A stretch of 64,000 nucleotides of DNA, taken from contig NZ_CP048409.1 in the NCBI RefSeq assembly GCF_010448835.1, forward strand, positions 868,001 to 932,000, written 5' to 3'. A program made the position numbers and the translations under genes. Below the pieces are notes generated by a model that was not told the DNA's origin, made no database searches, and saw only the letters and a list, made by a program, of their open reading frames with translations. Shown piece after piece: positions 60,166-64,000 of the stretch (position 1 is its first letter; every line of letters starts with the position of its first letter). The DNA is from Draconibacterium halophilum. GTDB taxonomy: Bacteria; Bacteroidota; Bacteroidia; Bacteroidales; Prolixibacteraceae.

Positions 60166-63165
60166 ATGCAAAACAAAGGTGCAATTTTAACATTTGCAAT
60201 TCTGTTGGCAGCGGTATGTTTTTACCAACTATCGTTTACCTGGGTATCCAATCAGGTAAAAGACGATGCCATTGAATATGCACAAGGTGATGAAATGAAA
60301 GAGTTTCAATACCTCGATTCAATGAAGAGTGAAGTGGTTTACAACTTCCTTGGACTGAAAAAGTATACTTACAAAGATGTTCAGGAACTGGAATTAAACC
60401 TGGGACTTGACCTTAAAGGAGGTATGAACGTAACGCTGCAAGTTGAAGTACAGGATATCATCCGTGCAATGTCGAATTACAGCGACGATGAAACATTTAA
60501 CGCTGCGTTGGCACTGGCACAGAAAAACCAGCAAAACAGTACAAAAGACTTTGTAACGCTGTTTGGCGAGGCTTTTGAAGAAATCGATCCGAATGCACGT
60601 TTGGCTGCTGTTTTCAATACTCTGGAACTTCGCGAACAGGTTAATTTCAACACAAGCAATGCCGAGGTATTAAAAATTATCGATGAGCAAACTTCTGCAG
60701 CAATCGACAATGCTTTTAATATCATCCGTACGCGTATCGACCGTTTTGGTGTAGCACAGCCTAATATTCAGCAACTGCAAAACAAAAGTAGAATTTTGGT
60801 GGAGTTACCTGGTGTTAAAGATCAGAACCGTGTGCGTAACCTGTTGCAGGGAACCGCAAACCTTGAGTTTTGGGAAACTTACGAGAACCAGGAAGTGTAT
60901 CAATATATGCTTCAGGCCAACGAGCGAATTAAAGAAATGGAAGTGCTTGATTCAGAAAAAAGTGTTGAAGAAACTGCTGTTGATACAACAGAAGCGGAAA
61001 CAACGGCTGATGATGCAGAAGAAAATTCTTTGCTTTCGGAGTTGGAAGCAGGTGCTGCCGACGATACCACTGCAACACCTGATAATTTAGCTGCTTTTAA
61101 AGAGCAGTTTCCATTGTTTGCCCTTTTGAACCCAAGTACCGATCAATCCGGTCAGCTTTATCCCGGTCCTGTTGTAGGTATGGCAAACGCTAAAGACACG
61201 TCACAGATTAATACTTACCTGCATAATCCACAGATCAGAAGTTTGTTCCCTCGCGACATGAGATTCGTTTGGACAGCAAAAGCGGCTGATGAAGCAGGTA
61301 CTTTTTACCGTTTAATTGCACTAAAAGTTACTACCCGCGACGGAAAAGCACCCCTTGATGGAGGTGTAATTACCGATGCTCGTCAGGATTACGACCAGTT
61401 TGGAACAAATCCTGAAGTAGCTATGCAAATGAATGCTGAAGGATCAAAGGTTTGGCAACGTATGACGAAAGAAAACGTTGGTAAATCGATCGCTATCGTT
61501 TTAGATGGTTACGTTCGTTCGTTCCCAACGGTAAATGGAGAGATCCCTGGTGGACGCTCAAGCATTTCAGGTTTGGAAAGTATTGAAGAGGCGCAAGACC
61601 TTGCAAACGTATTGAAGTCGGGAAAAATGCCGGCTCCTGCACGTATCATTCAGGAAGATATTGTTGGTCCTTCGCTGGGGCAGAAAGCGATTAACAGCGG
61701 TTTAATTTCATTTGTAATCGCTTTTGCGCTGGTACTGGTTTACATGTTGTTCTTCTACAGTAAAAATGCAGGTTTAGCTGCAAACATTGCACTAATCGCT
61801 AACATGTTCTTCATCTTCGGTATTCTTGCTTCGCTTGGTGCTGTACTTACATTGCCAGGTATCGCGGGTATTGTGCTTACCATTGGTATGTCGGTTGATG
61901 CCAACGTGCTGATTTACGAACGTGTTCAGGAAGAAATGCGCGCCGGTAAAGGTGTAAAGTTAGCCATTACCGATGGTTATAAAAACGCTTACTCAGCAAT
62001 TATCGACGGTCAGGTAACAACATTGTTAACCGGTATCGTTCTATACATGTTTGGTTCTGGCCCGATTAAAGGTTTTGCTACAACTTTAATCATTGGTATT
62101 CTTACCTCTCTGTTCTCGGCAATTTTCTTAACCCGTTTGATTTTCGAATGGCAACTGAAAAAAGGTGGTCGTATTTTATTTACCTCTTCAGCAACAGAAA
62201 ATTGGCTGCGTAAAACCAAAATTAAATTCCTCGAGAAAAGAAAAATGTTCTACATCATTTCAAGTGTATTCATTTTGATTTCTATCGGCTCTTTCCTTGT
62301 TCGTGGATTGGATTACGGTATCGACTTTAAAGGTGGTCGTTCGTACATTGTTGCATTCCAGGAAGATGTTGAAGTAGGCGAAGTACGTGCGGCACTTGCC
62401 GATGTTTTTGGTTCAGCACCAGAGGTAAAAACTACAGGTGATAACATTAAAATTACCACCGACTATAAAATTGAAGACCGCAGTGAAAATATTGATAACG
62501 AAGTAGAAGGTTTATTGATGCAAGGTTTGCAGGATGCCGACCTGATCGATAAATCGGTAACATTAGAAGAGTTTACACTGGACTATCAACAGAGTTCACA
62601 AAAAGTAGGTCCTACCATTTCAGATGATATTCGAAAGGATGCAGCTATTGCAATTGGCTTCTCGCTGATTATTATCTTCCTTTATATTCTGGTTCGTTTC
62701 CGCGACTGGCAATATGGTTTGGGAGCGGTTGCTGCACTAGCGCACGACTCCTTGATTGTGCTGGGAATCTTTTCATTGTTTTCAGGAGTGTTGCCATTTG
62801 CATTGGAAATCGACCAGGCGTTTATTGCAGCCATTCTAACGGTGCTGGGTTACTCCATTAACGATACGGTGGTTGTATTCGACCGCATCAGGGAATACCT
62901 GGGCTTGCACCCAAAACGCGATCGTGTAGAAAATGTTGATGCTGCATTGAACAGCACGCTTCGTCGTACATTTAGTACTTCGTTGTCAACTTTCGTGGTA
63001 TTGCTGGCCATCTTCTTATTCGGAGGAGCTACCATTCGCGGATTTACGTTTGCATTGTTAGTGGGTGTACTTGTTGGTACTTACTCATCGCTTTTTATTG
63101 CAACACCAATTGCACACGACACGCGCAGTCGTTTAGCTAAAGTGGTTTCAAAACGTAAGAAATAG
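60166..63165 (+). CDS. secDF: Fused protein translocase subunit SecDF
   Basis: A 999-residue fusion of SecD and SecF, the normal Bacteroidota form. The SecD half has the D1 motif LGLDLKGGMNVTLQV near 85, a low-complexity acidic insert (about 270-310), and GIVLTIGMSVDANVLIYERV in transmembrane segment 4. The SecF half has YGIDFKGGRSYIV near 710 and VLGYSINDTVVVFDRIRE near 890. About twelve membrane helices are expected. SecDF uses the proton gradient to pull preproteins out of SecYEG. It is followed by a terminator and array B. Confidence 0.97.
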   Translation: MQNKGAILTFAILLAAVCFYQLSFTWVSNQVKDDAIEYAQGDEMKEFQYLDSMKSEVVYNFLGLKKYTYKDVQELELNLGLDLKGGMNVTLQVEVQDIIRAMSNYSDDETFNAALALAQKNQQNSTKDFVTLFGEAFEEIDPNARLAAVFNTLELREQVNFNTSNAEVLKIIDEQTSAAIDNAFNIIRTRIDRFGVAQPNIQQLQNKSRILVELPGVKDQNRVRNLLQGTANLEFWETYENQEVYQYMLQANERIKEMEVLDSEKSVEETAVDTTEAETTADDAEENSLLSELEAGAADDTTATPDNLAAFKEQFPLFALLNPSTDQSGQLYPGPVVGMANAKDTSQINTYLHNPQIRSLFPRDMRFVWTAKAADEAGTFYRLIALKVTTRDGKAPLDGGVITDARQDYDQFGTNPEVAMQMNAEGSKVWQRMTKENVGKSIAIVLDGYVRSFPTVNGEIPGGRSSISGLESIEEAQDLANVLKSGKMPAPARIIQEDIVGPSLGQKAINSGLISFVIAFALVLVYMLFFYSKNAGLAANIALIANMFFIFGILASLGAVLTLPGIAGIVLTIGMSVDANVLIYERVQEEMRAGKGVKLAITDGYKNAYSAIIDGQVTTLLTGIVLYMFGSGPIKGFATTLIIGILTSLFSAIFLTRLIFEWQLKKGGRILFTSSATENWLRKTKIKFLEKRKMFYIISSVFILISIGSFLVRGLDYGIDFKGGRSYIVAFQEDVEVGEVRAALADVFGSAPEVKTTGDNIKITTDYKIEDRSENIDNEVEGLLMQGLQDADLIDKSVTLEEFTLDYQQSSQKVGPTISDDIRKDAAIAIGFSLIIIFLYILVRFRDWQYGLGAVAALAHDSLIVLGIFSLFSGVLPFALEIDQAFIAAILTVLGYSINDTVVVFDRIREYLGLHPKRDRVENVDAALNSTLRRTFSTSLSTFVVLLAIFLFGGATIRGFTFALLVGVLVGTYSSLFIATPIAHDTRSRLAKVVSKRKK

Positions 63166-63174
63166 ATTGAAAAC

Positions 63175-63209
63175 AGAAGTCTGAAGTTGAAAGACGGAAG
63201 ACTGAATTG
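63175..63209 (+). repeat. Five 7-bp-phased repeats (xGAAGxC type) left of array B
   Basis: AGAAGTC, TGAAGTT, GAAAGAC, GGAAGAC and TGAATTG are in exact heptamer phase. A related run in the opposite orientation lies at 63632-63659, so the two bracket array B. Confidence 0.7.
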
Positions 63210-63216
63210 ATACAAA

Positions 63217-63251
63217 GGATGTCATCGCTTAACTGGGATGACATCCTTTTT
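63217..63251 (+). terminator. Rho-independent terminator of secDF
   Basis: GGATGTCATC (63217-63226) pairs with GATGACATCC (63237-63246), followed by TTTTT. Confidence 0.9.
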
Positions 63252-63362
63252 GCATTCCGGAAGTCTTAAAATCCTCAACCGGAAGTATTGCTTCAACATT
63301 TTGTTGAAGTGAAGACGCTATAATTCTGACAAAAAGTAAACATTTGCATGCAAACAGGTTTT

Positions 63363-63580
63363 CCGCTGTTACTAAATGTTAGTCCGCAGGCCTGCGGACA
63401 AGAAAAATGTAAGTGCGGACGTGTTTTTTTAGGCTGCGGACGCTAAAATATTGTCAGCGGAAAGCTATACACTGCCTGCGGACGCCTGGTTTATGTCAGC
63501 GGAGAGCAAAATAGTGGCTGCGGACACTCATTTTTGATCTGCGGCAAGCTCCTGATAGCCAGCGGAAGGTGAAAGGATGA
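63363..63580. repeat. Array B: 21-bp-phased CTGCGG repeats converging on a palindromic centre
   Basis: Two forward cores (CCGCTG 63363, CCGCAG 63384) are followed, eight bases on, by nine reverse cores of the C(T/A)GCGG type at 63392, 63413, 63434, 63455, 63476, 63497, 63518, 63539 and 63560, each exactly 21 bp apart. The centre GTCCGCAGGCCTGCGGAC (63382-63399) is a perfect palindrome and is followed by AAGAAAAATG and GTGCGGA, as in array A. Stops occur in all plus-strand frames across the reverse arm, so it is not coding. Confidence 0.9.
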
Positions 63581-63631
63581 AACCAGGACTTTATTTTGTA
63601 GAATATTTATCGGTAATCACGTGCAAAACTA

Positions 63632-63659
63632 TCTTCCCACTTCGGTCTTCTGACTTCCA
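63632..63659 (-). repeat. Four 7-bp-phased repeats right of array B, inverted
   Basis: On the plus strand TCTTCCC, ACTTCGG, TCTTCTG and ACTTCCA are in exact phase. On the minus strand they read xxGAAG(T/A), the same core as the run at 63175-63209. Confidence 0.7.
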
Positions 63660-63696
63660 ACTTTTTATATATTTGTGATCTAAATCAATTTTAACG

Positions 63697-63963
63697 ATGC
63701 AGTATTTGTTATTTATAAGTGGTGGCGAGATAGTATTGGTGATGCTATTGGCATTGTTGTTTTTCGGATCGAAAGCGATCCCGGATATTGCCAAAACAAT
63801 GGGGAAGGGAATGCGAGAGTTTAAAAAGGCCACAAACGAAATAAAACGCGAACTCGATAACCATACTTCTGACATTAAAAAGGATATCGACGAGGTTTCT
63901 TCAACGGTTAAAAAGGAAACCACAGATATTCAAAAAGATATTACTGATAAGCTGAAGGATTAA
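63697..63963 (+). CDS. tatA: Twin-arginine translocase subunit TatA/TatE
   Basis: An 88-residue protein with one N-terminal membrane helix (GGEIVLVMLLALLFFG), the conserved FG hinge, and an amphipathic helix (KAIPDIAKTMGKGMREFKKA). A charged tail with heptad-like lysine/aspartate repeats follows. TatA forms the pore for folded proteins with RR signals; the TIM-barrel enzyme at 6995-7906 is one possible client. TatC is not in the window. It is separated from secDF by a terminator and array B. Confidence 0.92.
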   Translation: MQYLLFISGGEIVLVMLLALLFFGSKAIPDIAKTMGKGMREFKKATNEIKRELDNHTSDIKKDIDEVSSTVKKETTDIQKDITDKLKD

Positions 63964-64000
63964 ATCCAAAAAATCATTGTTAATGATTCTACTCTCCATA

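Overview
The window looks like a chromosomal piece of a Bacteroidota bacterium, most likely an environmental member of the Marinilabiliales/Prolixibacteraceae type. That placement is inferred from gene content, not from a marker-gene search. Supporting signs are TANNTTTG-type -7 promoter elements, a fused SecDF, an S16 protein with a long acidic tail, a 'propeller + Y_Y_Y' sensor kinase paired with a LytTR regulator, fasciclin (FAS1) and DUF5916 envelope proteins, moderate GC, and hairpin-rich intergenic repeats. Four genes carry a one-base deletion in a short homopolymer, which suggests a draft or long-read assembly with residual indel errors.

Layout. 1-0.8 kb: end of an ABC transporter (ATPase C-terminus plus permease). 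0.8-4.3 kb: accessory stretch with a transposase relic between REP-like hairpins, a small MscS channel, two small unknown genes, a hairpin-rich spacer, a 21-bp-phased repeat array and an unknown gene. 4.4-10.8 kb: U32-family protein, outer-membrane barrel, Tat-exported TIM-barrel enzyme with a membrane acyltransferase, and an acyl-CoA ligase. 11-17.7 kb: LytTR two-component system with matching operators on both sides, two tandem secreted paralogues and a peroxiredoxin-like protein. 17.7-21.9 kb: methylmalonyl-CoA mutase, both subunits. 22.3-26.2 kb: two FAS1 proteins, membrane proteins and a small XRE regulator. 26.4-33.5 kb: metG, a HAD phosphatase, DUF2971, LD-carboxypeptidase, frameshifted yraN, MmcQ/YjbR, C1 peptidase, S4 protein. 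33.6-46.2 kb: dodecin, DoxX, SPOR protein, galE, rfbB, rpsP-rimM, MarC, DUF2807, tsaC-type gene, glycosyltransferase, lysA, FAD oxidoreductase. 46.4-52.7 kb: a MacAB-TolC-like efflux operon. 52.8-64 kb: DUF5916, malate dehydrogenase, retropepsin-like protease, lipoprotein, TolB-like protein, gamma-glutamylcyclotransferase-like protein, SecDF and TatA.

The most interesting non-coding signals are: (1) two intergenic arrays of CCGCAG/CTGCGG cores spaced exactly 21 bp apart, converging on a near-palindromic centre, one at each end of the window; (2) identical LytTR-type direct repeats upstream of the response-regulator gene and again just beyond the kinase gene, each followed at the same distance by a promoter-like -7 element, the second apparently driving an ATG-free RNA that ends in a terminator; (3) several intergenic elements built as an outer stem with two inner hairpins, one pair showing a compensatory base-pair change; (4) runs of degenerate 7-bp-phased repeats in spacers.
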